Assembly: GCF_002159625.1 (NCBI RefSeq) | Contig: NZ_NFIZ01000011.1 | Location: forward strand, 1-64,000 | DNA from: Olsenella sp. An285 | GTDB taxonomy: Bacteria; Actinomycetota; Coriobacteriia; Coriobacteriales; Atopobiaceae | DNA length: 64,000 bases | Direction of reading: 5' to 3' | Program-made: the position numbers and the translations under genes | Part shown: piece after piece, positions 18,291 through 25,997 of the stretch | Layout: every line of letters starts with the position of its first letter | Position numbering within the stretch: position 1 is the first letter of the stretch | Notes under the pieces: generated by a model | Told to the model about the DNA's origin: nothing | Databases searched by the model: none | The model's input: only the letters and a program-made list of their open reading frames with translations

Positions 18291-18890
18291 TTGACGAGAG
18301 AGGCACGGCTCTTCGTCGTATCGGGGCCGTCAGGCGTGGGCAAGGGCACGCTCGTCTCGCTTCTTCGCGAGCGGGTGCCCGGCCTTGGCCTGACGGTTTC
18401 TGCCACGACGAGGGAGCCCCGTCCTGGCGAGAAGGACGGAATCTCCTATTACTTCCTGGATGACGGGGAGTTCGACCGCAAGGTCGAGGCGGGGGAGTTC
18501 CTCGAGTGGGCATGGGTCCACGGCCATCGCTATGGGACGCTCAGGAGCGAGGCGGAGCGGCTGCTCGCGGACGGCTGCTCGGTCGTCCTGGAGATTGACG
18601 TCCAGGGCGGTCTCAACGTCCGCAAGGCCCATCCCGAGGCCGTGCTCGTCTTCATCGAGCCCCCCAGCGCCGAGGAGCTCGAGCGCAGGCTCCGCGGCCG
18701 CGGCACCGAGGACGAGGAGTCCGTGAGGCGCCGCCTTGCCAACGCGCGCACCGAGATGGGCTGCGCCGGCAGCTACGACGTGAGGATCGTCAACGACGAC
18801 CTCGAGCGCGCCGTGAGCGAGCTGGCACACGTCATTGACATGTACGAGACTACCGGAGGTCCCACCAAAGATGTCTGTCATCAAGCCTGA
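18291..18890 (+). CDS. gmk: Guanylate kinase
   Basis: Gmk phosphorylates GMP to GDP and is essential for GTP and ppGpp pools. The 199-residue product has the P-loop SGPSGVGKGT at about 11-20, the GMP-binding SATTREPRPGE segment, and IDVQGGLNV. The start is a TTG at 18291, one base after the mihF stop; the alternative would delete the P-loop strand, so this start is preferred even though it is rare. The 3' end overlaps rpoZ by 20 bases. Confidence 0.95.
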   Translation: MTREARLFVVSGPSGVGKGTLVSLLRERVPGLGLTVSATTREPRPGEKDGISYYFLDDGEFDRKVEAGEFLEWAWVHGHRYGTLRSEAERLLADGCSVVLEIDVQGGLNVRKAHPEAVLVFIEPPSAEELERRLRGRGTEDEESVRRRLANARTEMGCAGSYDVRIVNDDLERAVSELAHVIDMYETTGGPTKDVCHQA

Positions 18891-19155
18891 GATTGACGCC
18901 CTGCTCGACAAGACCGAGCAAAACCCGTTCCTGCTCTGCTCCATCGCGTCCAAGCGCGCCTGCGACATCAACAACATGGTGCGCGGCCAGCACCTGCGCG
19001 TCACGGCGATCCAGGACTTCGACGACATCACCACCGTCGCCTCCGGCAAGGACCCCGTCTCCATTGCCATGCAGGAGATCGAGGAGGACACCCTGGGCTT
19101 TGTCAAGGAGGACTTTGACAGGGACATCCGGGGCGCCAACACCATCGAGATCTAG
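18871..19155 (+). CDS. rpoZ: RNA polymerase omega subunit
   Basis: Omega helps assemble RNA polymerase by holding the beta-prime subunit. The 94-residue product contains the family signature: FLLCSIASKRACDINN near residues 19-34 and SIAMQEIEEDTL near 65. The ATG at 18871 has CCGGAGGT upstream and lies inside the end of gmk, the common gmk-rpoZ coupling. The next gene, thiI, starts 8 bases after the stop. Confidence 0.92.
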   Translation: MSVIKPEIDALLDKTEQNPFLLCSIASKRACDINNMVRGQHLRVTAIQDFDDITTVASGKDPVSIAMQEIEEDTLGFVKEDFDRDIRGANTIEI

Positions 19156-19163
19156 GCGGTTCG

Positions 19164-20411
19164 ATGACTGAGAGACTCTGCCTCGTCCACTACCATGAGA
19201 TAGGGCTCAAGGGAAAGAACCGCTCCACGTTCGAGAACCAGCTCGTCACCAACCTGCACCGCGCGCTGCGCGGCAGGGGCGTGGCGAGCATCTCGCGCAT
19301 ATCGGGGCACATTGCCGTCGAGGTCGAGGACAGGCGCGCCACCGAGGAGCTCGCCGCCGACATCAGGCGCGTTCCCGGCGTTGCTCGCGTGTCCCTCGCC
19401 TACAAGTGCGGTCTCGACGAGTCCGAGTACTGCGCCGCCGCCGTCCGGGCGCTTGGCGAGGCGGGGGAGTTCTCCACCTTCAAGGTCCACGCGCGGCGCT
19501 CCTCCACCAACTACGAGCGCCACAGCCTCGAGATGAACCAGATCGTGGGTGCGGCCCTCTGCGAGGCCTTCCCCCAGAAGAAGGTCGACGTGCACCACCC
19601 CGACGTCACTGTGATCGTCCACGTGGTGCAGGGCAACACCTTTGTCTACGCCGCCTCGGCACCTGGTGTGGGCGGCCTTCCCGTGGGCACCGCCGGCAAG
19701 GTGGTGACGCTGCTCTCGAGCGGCTTCGACTCTCCCGTCGCCACCTGGATGGTGGGGCGCAGGGGCGCCATCTGCGTGCCCGTGCACTTCTCGGGACGCC
19801 CCATGACCGCGGACACGAGCGAGTGGCTCTGTCAGGACGTCGTCGAGGCCCTCGCCCCCTCCGGCATCGTGGGGAGGCTCTACGTCGTTCCCTTTGGGGA
19901 GCGCCAGCGCGAGATCTCCCTCGCCGTGCCCCAGGGCCTGCGCATCATCATGTACCGCCGCGTCATGCTCCAGGTCTCCGAGCGCATCGCCCGGCTCGAG
20001 GGCGCCAAGGCGCTCGTCACCGGCGAGTCACTCGGCCAGGTGGCCTCCCAGACGCTGGAGAACATCGCCGCCGTCAACGAGGCCGTGGAGATGCCCGTGC
20101 TTCGTCCGCTCATCGGATCGGACAAGCAGGAGATCATCGCCCGCGCGCACGAGATCGGGACCTACGACATCTCCTGCCAGACCGCTCCGGACTGCTGCAC
20201 GCTCTTCATGCCGCGCCGCCCGGAGACGCACGCGCGCATGAAGGAGGTCCTCGAGGCCTGGGAGAGCTTCGACCACGAGGCGATGGTCGAGGACCTCGTG
20301 AAGAACGTCGAGTGGCGCGACTTTGCCCAGTGCCCCTCCTATCACGCGCCGAGAGGCGGCCTCCGGGAGCACCACACCGAGCTCTCCCCCTGGAGGGGCG
20401 GCGAGCGGTAG
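19164..20411 (+). CDS. thiI: tRNA 4-thiouridine sulfurtransferase ThiI
   Basis: ThiI adenylates and thiolates uridine 8 of tRNA and, in some bacteria, also supplies sulfur for thiamine. The 415-residue product has the N-terminal ferredoxin-like and THUMP domains (about 1-165), then the PP-loop ATPase motif SSGFDSPVA at about 184-192, and the C-terminal CxxCCTLFMPRRPETHA region. The C-terminal rhodanese domain of E. coli ThiI is absent, as in most Gram-positive homologues, so sulfur must come directly from a cysteine desulfurase. A terminator lies 54 bases after the stop. Confidence 0.93.
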   Translation: MTERLCLVHYHEIGLKGKNRSTFENQLVTNLHRALRGRGVASISRISGHIAVEVEDRRATEELAADIRRVPGVARVSLAYKCGLDESEYCAAAVRALGEAGEFSTFKVHARRSSTNYERHSLEMNQIVGAALCEAFPQKKVDVHHPDVTVIVHVVQGNTFVYAASAPGVGGLPVGTAGKVVTLLSSGFDSPVATWMVGRRGAICVPVHFSGRPMTADTSEWLCQDVVEALAPSGIVGRLYVVPFGERQREISLAVPQGLRIIMYRRVMLQVSERIARLEGAKALVTGESLGQVASQTLENIAAVNEAVEMPVLRPLIGSDKQEIIARAHEIGTYDISCQTAPDCCTLFMPRRPETHARMKEVLEAWESFDHEAMVEDLVKNVEWRDFAQCPSYHAPRGGLREHHTELSPWRGGER

Positions 20412-20465
20412 CGCCACGTCCGCCGGCGGCACTCGAACGGCACCACCGCAAACTTGTTTCTGATC

Positions 20466-20502
20466 GGCCGCGCCCGAGCTACCTCGGGCGCGGCCTCGTT
20501 TT
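20466..20502 (+). terminator. Intrinsic terminator after thiI
   Basis: A 13-bp perfect stem (GGCCGCGCCCGAG with its complement) around a CTAC loop is followed by TCGTTTT. The rest of the gap up to comEA holds only small palindromes, for example CCGCTCC/GGAGCGG at 20527-20542. Confidence 0.9.
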
Positions 20503-20607
20503 GCAAGCTCCGTGGAAGCTCCCGGTCCGCTCCGTGGAGCGGCATCCCGCAATTGCGCCCCGTGAACGCTTCTCGTCGCCCATGCTTTGGTAAGGGAGGC
20601 GATGCGG

Positions 20608-21351
20608 ATGGCACAGCAGGGAACGCGCCCGCGGCGCGGGCGGCTCGCGCAGAGGTTTGGCGTCATGGGGAGGGCCGGCGTCGCCGCCGCGGTGGTGGCC
20701 CTTCTCTCGCTCGGCGTCGTGGCCGTGACGGCCCGGGACGCGCTGGGCGGGGGCGTCGTGATAGAGCGTGCGGCGGGGGAGGCGGACGAGGCGGAGGCCC
20801 CCGAGCACGAGGTGCTGGGAGCGGACGGAGAAGAGGGGGGCGACGTTGCGGAGGAGGGTCAATCTGGGGACCCAGGCTCGGCGTCGAGCGACGTGGCCTC
20901 GCCCGTCCCGATCGTGGTACACGTTGACGGGGCGGTGGCGTCGCCCGGGGTCTACGAGCTCCCCGCCTCGTCGCGCGTCAACGACGCCGTCCTCGCTGCG
21001 GGAGGGCTTGCTTCCGGGGCGGACACGAGCGGCCTCAACCTCGCCGCGCCCCTTGCGGACGGCGACAAGGTCCACGTGCCCCTCGAGGGGGAGGCCGCGC
21101 CAGCGGCGGCGGGCGCTGGCTCTGCCGGAGGGGTGGCGGGGGACGACGGATCCGCCGGTCCCGTGAACATCAACGTGGCGGGCATCGAGGAGCTCGACCA
21201 GCTGCCGGGCGTGGGCGAGGCGACCGCCCGCGCCATAGTCGAGGACCGCGAGCGCAACGGCCCCTTCTCAACGACGGAGGACCTCATGAGGGTGTCCGGC
21301 ATCGGCGAGAAGAAGTTCGCCAAGCTGGAGGGGATGATCTGTGTCCGCTGA
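20608..21351 (+). CDS. comEA: Competence protein ComEA (DNA receptor, SLBB plus helix-hairpin-helix)
   Basis: ComEA is a membrane-anchored DNA-binding protein that receives transforming DNA outside the cytoplasmic membrane. The 247-residue product has a basic N-terminus, one membrane anchor (VAAAVVALLSLGVVAVTA, about 25-42), a low-complexity acidic spacer, an SLBB-like domain (VVHVDGAVASPGVYELP onward), and a C-terminal double helix-hairpin-helix (INVAGIEELDQLPGVGEATA and SGIGEKKFAKLEGM). Start 20608 is chosen because AGGGAGG lies 8 bases upstream; ATG 20602 is too close to it. The end overlaps comEC by 11 bases. Confidence 0.92.
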   Translation: MAQQGTRPRRGRLAQRFGVMGRAGVAAAVVALLSLGVVAVTARDALGGGVVIERAAGEADEAEAPEHEVLGADGEEGGDVAEEGQSGDPGSASSDVASPVPIVVHVDGAVASPGVYELPASSRVNDAVLAAGGLASGADTSGLNLAAPLADGDKVHVPLEGEAAPAAAGAGSAGGVAGDDGSAGPVNINVAGIEELDQLPGVGEATARAIVEDRERNGPFSTTEDLMRVSGIGEKKFAKLEGMICVR

Positions 21352-23683
21352 GGTCGAGCGCCCGCCCCGGCCCGCGCTGCCCGAGTCGCTCTGGGCGCTC
21401 GTAGCGGCGCTTGCCTGCGAGCGCGCGGTCCTGGGCTCAGGCCCCTCGGCGGACGACCTTGCGCGGGGCCTCGTCGCAGCAGCCGCGCTCGGCGCCGTGG
21501 CGTGCCTCGCCCTCCTCCGCTCGCGGCTCCGGGCGCTCGTTCCCGTGGTCGCCGTCGTCGCGGCGGCAGTCGTGGCGTCGGGAGCCTCTGCCGGGATGGA
21601 GCTCTCGCGACAGCGCTCGCTCGAGGCGGCGCTGGGGCAGAGCCCGGTGTCCTCGTGGTCGTTCGAGCTCTCGGGGGACATGAGCCAGGGCGCCTCGGGC
21701 TGGCGCGGGCGCGCCACGGCGACGACGGAGGGCCGTTCGCGGGGGACGGTATGGCTCGTCTCCGACGAACCGCTCGAATCCGGGTCTGTCGTTCGCTGCG
21801 TCGGACGCTACGAGCCCAACCCCGAGGGCGATTGGGGAGACTCCTCGCGTGCTCAGGGCGTCGCCGGAACCGTGCGCGTGGTCCGCGTCCTCTCGGCGCG
21901 CCCGCCCGAGGGCGCGCTCGGGGTGGTCCAGGGCGTCAGGTCCGCGGTCATGGAGACGTTCGACGCCTCGTCCTCGGACGCCCGCGCGCTTCTCGCCGGA
22001 AGCGTCTGCGGGTCCGTGGCGGCCATCTCCGAGCGCGGGCTCGACGATCGCTTCGCCGCCTGCGGCGTGTCCCACCTCGTTGCGGTCTCCGGCGGGCACC
22101 TCGTGCTCGTCTCAGCCTTCATGGGTGCCGCGCTGGCGGGCTCGCGGCTGGGGCACCTTGCCCGCGCGGTCGTTCTTCTCGGCGTCACGGCGCTCTTCGT
22201 CGCGTTCTGCGGGGCTCCCGTCTCCGCCGTGCGCTCGTGGGCCATGTCGCTCGTGGCGTCCGCCTCCGGGCCGCTGGGCCGCAGGGCGCACCCGCTCTCA
22301 TCTGCCTGCGCCGTGGCCCTTGCGATGGCGCTTGCCGAGCCCGGCGTCACGGGGCAGCTCGGCTTCATGCTCTCCGTCATGTGCGTGTGCGGCATCTGCG
22401 GCCTCGGGGCGTACGCGCGGTATGCGGTGAGGGTCCTTGGTCCCGACGTTCGCATGCCCCGGCGGCTTCCCGGGCCCGCTCGTCGCGCGCTCTCCTCGCT
22501 TGTGAGCGACGCGCGCGAGGCCCTTGCGCTCACGCTCGTCTCCCAGGCGGTGACGCTTCCCCTCACCTGCTCGTCCTTCTCGACGCTCTCCCTGGTGGCG
22601 CCGCTTGCCAACGTCCTTCTCGGCACGCTCTTCTCGGCATTTCTCGCGTCGGGGCTCGTGGCGGCCTGTCTCTTCTGGGCGCCCGCCCTGCAGGTCGTCC
22701 CGCTTGCCGCGTGTGACGTCCTGGGCGGCGCCTTCGTGGCTGTTGTGGAGGGGCTCTCGCGCGTGCCGCTCGCCTCCGTCCCCGTCTCGGTCGAGGAGGG
22801 TCCCGCGATGCTGGCCCTGGCTGCCGTACTCGCGCTGCTTCTGGTGTGGTGGCCGCGGGTGAGCAGGCGCGCCGTCCTCGCCTCGGGGGCGCTCGCCGTC
22901 GCGTGCGGCGTCGCGTGGGTGGCGCGCTGGTCTCTCCTGGCACCAGCGCGGGTCTGCGTGCTCGACGTGGGACAGGGCGATGCCATCCTCGTGACGGACG
23001 GCGCCTCCTCCGTTCTCGTTGACACGGGGCCCGGGGATGCCGTCGTGAGCGCTCTTGCCAGGAACAACGTGTTCCTCCTCGACGCGGTCGTGCTCACGCA
23101 CCTCCACGCGGACCACGCCGGGGGCCTTGAGGACGTCCGGGGGGCGGTGGCGGTGGGGCGCGTCATCGTGCCGGAGGGGACGGACGCATCCTCCCTCGGG
23201 GACGGGGTGGAGGTCGAGGAGGTGCGCTACGGAGACGTGCTGCGCGTGGGGCGCTTCTCGCTCAGGGCGGTGTCGCCCGTTGAGCCCGCGGGCGGGGAGG
23301 GCAACGAGGGATCGCTCGAGCTCGCGCTCGACTTCGACGACGGCGCGCGCACGCTCACGGGCCTTCTGGCGGCCGACGCCGAGCGCGACGAGACGGGTGC
23401 GGCGGTGGAGCGCGGCGACGTGGGCGACGTCGACTTCCTCAAGGTGGGCCACCACGGCTCGGCGGCCTCGCTGGACGAGGGGATAGCGGAGGCGCTGGCG
23501 CCCGAGGTCTCCGTGGCGAGCGCGGGGAAGGGCAACGGCTACGGGCACCCCACGCCCGAGTGCGTGGAGGTGCTCGAGGGGACGGGGTCGCTCTTTCTCT
23601 GCACGATCGACGCAGGTGACGTGACGGTCGAACCCGGGACGGAGGGTCCCGTGGTGAGCCGCCAGAAGGGAGGGGAGCCATGA
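21341..23683 (+). CDS. comEC: ComEC/Rec2 DNA-uptake channel
   Basis: ComEC forms the channel that moves single-stranded DNA across the membrane in natural transformation. The 780-residue product has N-terminal membrane helices, an OB-like external region, the central Competence domain (GVSHLVAVSGGHLVLVSAFMG and following helices), more membrane helices to about 530, and a C-terminal metallo-beta-lactamase-like domain (VLDVGQGDAI, LTHLHADHAGG, VGHHGS). The GTG start lies inside comEA. Both genes look intact. Other competence genes (comG, dprA) are not in the window, so transformability cannot be judged here. Confidence 0.93.
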   Translation: MSAEVERPPRPALPESLWALVAALACERAVLGSGPSADDLARGLVAAAALGAVACLALLRSRLRALVPVVAVVAAAVVASGASAGMELSRQRSLEAALGQSPVSSWSFELSGDMSQGASGWRGRATATTEGRSRGTVWLVSDEPLESGSVVRCVGRYEPNPEGDWGDSSRAQGVAGTVRVVRVLSARPPEGALGVVQGVRSAVMETFDASSSDARALLAGSVCGSVAAISERGLDDRFAACGVSHLVAVSGGHLVLVSAFMGAALAGSRLGHLARAVVLLGVTALFVAFCGAPVSAVRSWAMSLVASASGPLGRRAHPLSSACAVALAMALAEPGVTGQLGFMLSVMCVCGICGLGAYARYAVRVLGPDVRMPRRLPGPARRALSSLVSDAREALALTLVSQAVTLPLTCSSFSTLSLVAPLANVLLGTLFSAFLASGLVAACLFWAPALQVVPLAACDVLGGAFVAVVEGLSRVPLASVPVSVEEGPAMLALAAVLALLLVWWPRVSRRAVLASGALAVACGVAWVARWSLLAPARVCVLDVGQGDAILVTDGASSVLVDTGPGDAVVSALARNNVFLLDAVVLTHLHADHAGGLEDVRGAVAVGRVIVPEGTDASSLGDGVEVEEVRYGDVLRVGRFSLRAVSPVEPAGGEGNEGSLELALDFDDGARTLTGLLAADAERDETGAAVERGDVGDVDFLKVGHHGSAASLDEGIAEALAPEVSVASAGKGNGYGHPTPECVEVLEGTGSLFLCTIDAGDVTVEPGTEGPVVSRQKGGEP

Positions 23684-23693
23684 GCGGCGCATC

Positions 23694-23722
23694 TGCTACA
23701 CTGGGGGCCATGATTATGGCCC
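23694..23722 (+). promoter_or_regulatory. Extended -10 promoter and operator of the toxin-antitoxin operon
   Basis: TGCTACACT (23694-23702) is an extended -10 promoter that lies just past the comEC stop; there is no good -35. Immediately downstream, GGGCCAT (23705-23711) and ATGGCCC (23716-23722) form a perfect inverted repeat over the expected transcription start. It is a plausible autoregulatory operator for the antitoxin-toxin complex. Confidence 0.65.
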
Positions 23723-23736
23723 AAAGGGGGTGTGAT

Positions 23737-24006
23737 ATGCCAAGGTGCGTGCCCATCAAGGGAATCAAGAACACGACCGAGTTCGCGCGCATCGTCGAGG
23801 AGTCGCCCGAGCCCGTCATCGTGACGCGCAACGGGCAGGAGGTCTTCGCCGCCATGTCCATCGAGCTGCTCGACTCGCTTCGCATGGAGCGCGCCCGCGC
23901 CGAGCTCTACCGGCTCATCGAGGAGGCGGAGCAGGCCTCGCGTGAGGGCAGGGTCGTCGACGCCCGCGAGTCCAACAGAAGGACGCGTGAGCGCTATGGC
24001 CTATGA
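23737..24006 (+). CDS. Antitoxin of Phd/YefM type
   Basis: The 89-residue product resembles Phd/YefM antitoxins: an N-terminal DNA-binding part (IKGIKNTTEFARIVEESPEPVIVTRNGQEVFAAMS) followed by a charged helical C-terminus (LRMERARAELYRLIEEAEQASREGR) that would wrap around the toxin. The ATG at 23737 follows AAAGGGGGT; an earlier in-frame start would lie within the promoter and comEC, so it is rejected. The stop overlaps the toxin start by 11 bases. An inverted-repeat operator lies just upstream. The pair sits between two housekeeping genes, comEC and holA. Assignment rests on family similarity and gene pairing. Confidence 0.82.
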   Translation: MPRCVPIKGIKNTTEFARIVEESPEPVIVTRNGQEVFAAMSIELLDSLRMERARAELYRLIEEAEQASREGRVVDARESNRRTRERYGL

Positions 24007-24301
24007 CGTCACCTACACCGAGCCTGCCGAGCTCGACAAGGAGCGGATAGTCGCCTATCTTGTGCTCGAGAAGCAGAGTCGCCAGGCAGCGGAGCGCTTT
24101 CTCGCCGACGTCGACCACGTGGTCGAGAACCTCGCGAACATGCCCAAGACGTACTCTGCGGTTACGGACGGGCGCGCCGCCGAGGCTGGCTACCGCAAGG
24201 CGGGCTTCTCGTCCTACGTGGCGCTCTACCGGGTCCTCGACAAGACGGTCGAGATAGACCGCATCTTTCACGCCAAGCAGGACTACGCGCGGCTGCTCTA
24301 G
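23996..24301 (+). CDS. Toxin of RelE/ParE family
   Basis: The 101-residue product has the RelE/ParE fold signature: an N-terminal helical part (ELDKERIVAYLVLEKQSRQAAERFLADVD), a central ENLANMPKTY segment, and a C-terminal strand run (GFSSYVALYRVLDKTVEIDRIFHAKQDY). RelE enzymes cut ribosome-bound mRNA while ParE enzymes poison gyrase. The pattern of GYRKAGF.SYVALYRV favours ParE/YoeB-like, but the target cannot be set from sequence. The start ATG lies within the antitoxin gene, typical of coupled toxin-antitoxin pairs. Confidence 0.8.
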   Translation: MAYDVTYTEPAELDKERIVAYLVLEKQSRQAAERFLADVDHVVENLANMPKTYSAVTDGRAAEAGYRKAGFSSYVALYRVLDKTVEIDRIFHAKQDYARLL

Positions 24302-24319
24302 CCGCAGGAGGGATCTCAC

Positions 24320-25282
24320 ATGGCAGAAAAGCCCGCGCTGCTGCCGGCCTATCTCATCGTGGGCCCGGACGAGCTCAAGCGCAAGCAGGCCGTGGCGCGC
24401 CTCAGGGCGCGCGTGGAGGGGCCCTTCTCGGCCTTCAACCTGGAGGAGCTCGTGGCAGGGGGGGACCTCGAGCCTGTGGCGGTGCTCGCCTCGCTCAACA
24501 CCCTGCCCATGGGCGGGGACCGCAGGGTCGTGGTGATAGAGAACGCCGAGAAGCTCCCCAAGGCTGTCTCCGAGGCGATCGTCGACTACCTCAAGGACCC
24601 AAACCAGAGCTGCACGCTCGCCCTGGTGGCGACGACCCTGGCCAAGACCACCCGGCTCTACAAGGCCGTGGCCAAGGTGGGGCAGAGAAGCGTCGTCGAG
24701 TGTGCGGCCAAGAAGGGCCGTGACCTGCCTCCCTACGTCCAGAAGCTCGCCTCGGCACACGGGGTGGGCATGGCGCCGGACGCTGCGCGCGAGCTCGTGG
24801 CGCGCGTGGGCGACTCCACCACCATGCTTGACACCCAGGTGGCCACGCTCGCCGCGCTCCTTGGCGGCTCGGGTACCATTACGCTGCCCTTTGTGGAGAA
24901 GAACGTGGTCCGAGTGGCGGAGGTCAAGCCCTGGGAGTTCCTCGACCGCCTCTCAGAGCGCGACGCCCACCGGGCGCTCGCGCTCTACCGCCTGCTCGAC
25001 GGCTCCGCGCTGGGGCTCCTCTCGCTAGTCACCGGTCGTCTGCGCGAGCTCGTGTGCGCCCGCGCGCTCTACGGCCGCGGGCAGGCCCAGAACCTCGCGA
25101 CCGAGCTCAAGAAGCAGGAATGGCAGGTCAGAAACTACGTCCGATGGGCCCGGGCGTTCTCCGACGGAGAGCTCGAGCGCCTTCTGGGGGAGTGCGCCCG
25201 CACGGAGCGGGCCCTCAAGAGCGGGGCGGACGCAGACACGGAGATGGTGCGCCTCTTTGCCCTCGTGTGCGGTGCCGCGTAG
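24320..25282 (+). CDS. holA: DNA polymerase III delta subunit
   Basis: The delta subunit opens the sliding clamp during clamp loading. The 320-residue product has the N-terminal AAA+-like fold without a P-loop (YLIVGPDELKRKQAVARLRARV; then GGDRRVVVIENAEKLPK), a helical lid region, and a C-terminal collar domain (YRLLDGSALGLLSLVTGRLRELVCARALYGRG). It starts with ATG after CAGGAGGG. comEA-comEC-holA-rpsT is a common Gram-positive order; here the toxin-antitoxin pair is inserted between comEC and holA. Confidence 0.92.
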   Translation: MAEKPALLPAYLIVGPDELKRKQAVARLRARVEGPFSAFNLEELVAGGDLEPVAVLASLNTLPMGGDRRVVVIENAEKLPKAVSEAIVDYLKDPNQSCTLALVATTLAKTTRLYKAVAKVGQRSVVECAAKKGRDLPPYVQKLASAHGVGMAPDAARELVARVGDSTTMLDTQVATLAALLGGSGTITLPFVEKNVVRVAEVKPWEFLDRLSERDAHRALALYRLLDGSALGLLSLVTGRLRELVCARALYGRGQAQNLATELKKQEWQVRNYVRWARAFSDGELERLLGECARTERALKSGADADTEMVRLFALVCGAA

Positions 25283-25560
25283 CGCCGACCGTGTCCTTCT
25301 CGCCCCCGCGTGCGACAGCTGTCTTCGCAAAATGGGTGTTTGGAAAAGAGCGCATGAGGTCGCGCTCATGCATGAGGCCGCACTCATGAGTGCGGCCGTT
25401 ATGACGCGTTACGTCATTTGAGTGCGGTGACGCTCCCGGGACTAGCTCACAGGTGCCCGTCGCAGGTGCGGTCCGGGTCGCACCTGCGAAGGGGTTCCGG
25501 GGGCGCGGGGGCGCTCTCTGGCTCTGGCGAGAAGTGCGGCCTCGCCTGACGCTGACGCCA
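25283..25560. repeat. Intergenic palindrome cluster between holA and rpsT
   Basis: No gene is visible. The region holds several perfect inverted repeats: a 22-base palindrome at 25376-25397 (half-site GGCCGCACTCA); ATGACG/CGTCAT (25401-25406 with 25412-25417); and CGCAGGTGCG/CGCACCTGCG (25461-25470 with 25479-25488). At 25528-25543 is CGAGAAGTGCGGCCTC, a variant of the core motif seen in other gaps. CTTCTCG near 25296 is a second copy of its first half. The words GTGCGG and CAGGTGCG are shared with the tandem repeat at 9132. Confidence 0.75.
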
Positions 25561-25599
25561 AACAAAGAGCGGACCCGGGCAGCACCCCGGGTCCGCTCT
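25561..25599 (-). terminator. Intrinsic terminator after rpsT
   Basis: On the minus strand, a 14-bp perfect stem (25566-25579 with 25586-25599) ends in a T-rich tail (complement of AACAAA). It lies 26 bases past the rpsT stop. Confidence 0.9.
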
Positions 25600-25624
25600 C
25601 ACGTGCTATGACGAAAAAGAGAAG

Positions 25625-25888
25625 CTACTTGATAGTGTTCACGAGCTTCTGGATGCCGCTCTTGCGCTGAGCGGCCTGGTTCTTGTGGATGATGCCCTTG
25701 GAGGCGGCCTTGTCCATCAGGCGGCTGGCCTTGTTGGCGAGCTCCTGGGCGCCCTCGGCGTCCTTGGCCTCGACGGCGGCGCGAACCTTCTTGACGGCGG
25801 TCTTGAGCTCGGAGCGGACCGCGCGGTTGCGCTGACGCGCCTTCTCAGCGGTGATGATGCGCTTCTTCTGAGACTTGATGTTAGCCAC
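25625..25888 (-). CDS. rpsT: 30S ribosomal protein S20
   Basis: S20 binds 16S rRNA early in 30S assembly. The 87-residue product is a typical basic S20: ANIKSQKKRIITAEKARQRN at the start, SRLMDKAASKGIIHKNQAA near the end. The start codon is GTG, with GAAAGGA upstream on the minus strand; initiation at a non-ATG codon is common for S20 and may weaken translation. It is alone on its strand and diverges from lepA. A strong terminator follows. Confidence 0.95.
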   Translation of the reverse strand: MANIKSQKKRIITAEKARQRNRAVRSELKTAVKKVRAAVEAKDAEGAQELANKASRLMDKAASKGIIHKNQAAQRKSGIQKLVNTIK

Positions 25889-25997
25889 GTGCAGTTCCTT
25901 TCGGTTCCCAATCTATGTGAGGCCTCTGTGCTGAGACACGGCGAGGTCAACCCGACGAATATAGCATATCGAGCGCGAGTTCGCTATCATTCACCAC
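25889..25997. promoter_or_regulatory. Divergent promoter region rpsT / lepA
   Basis: The 109 bases between the divergent starts are less GC-rich than the surroundings. On the + strand, TATCAT (25982-25987) would be a -10 too close to the lepA ATG to allow a leader, so it may be part of a leaderless or upstream promoter. On the minus strand TATATT with TTGACC nearby is seen, but spacing is poor. Promoters are expected here; exact boxes are uncertain. Confidence 0.35.

Noticed and set aside
25283-25560. Small gene between holA and rpsT
   Set aside because: Open frames there are broken by palindromes, lack ribosome sites and show no protein similarity.
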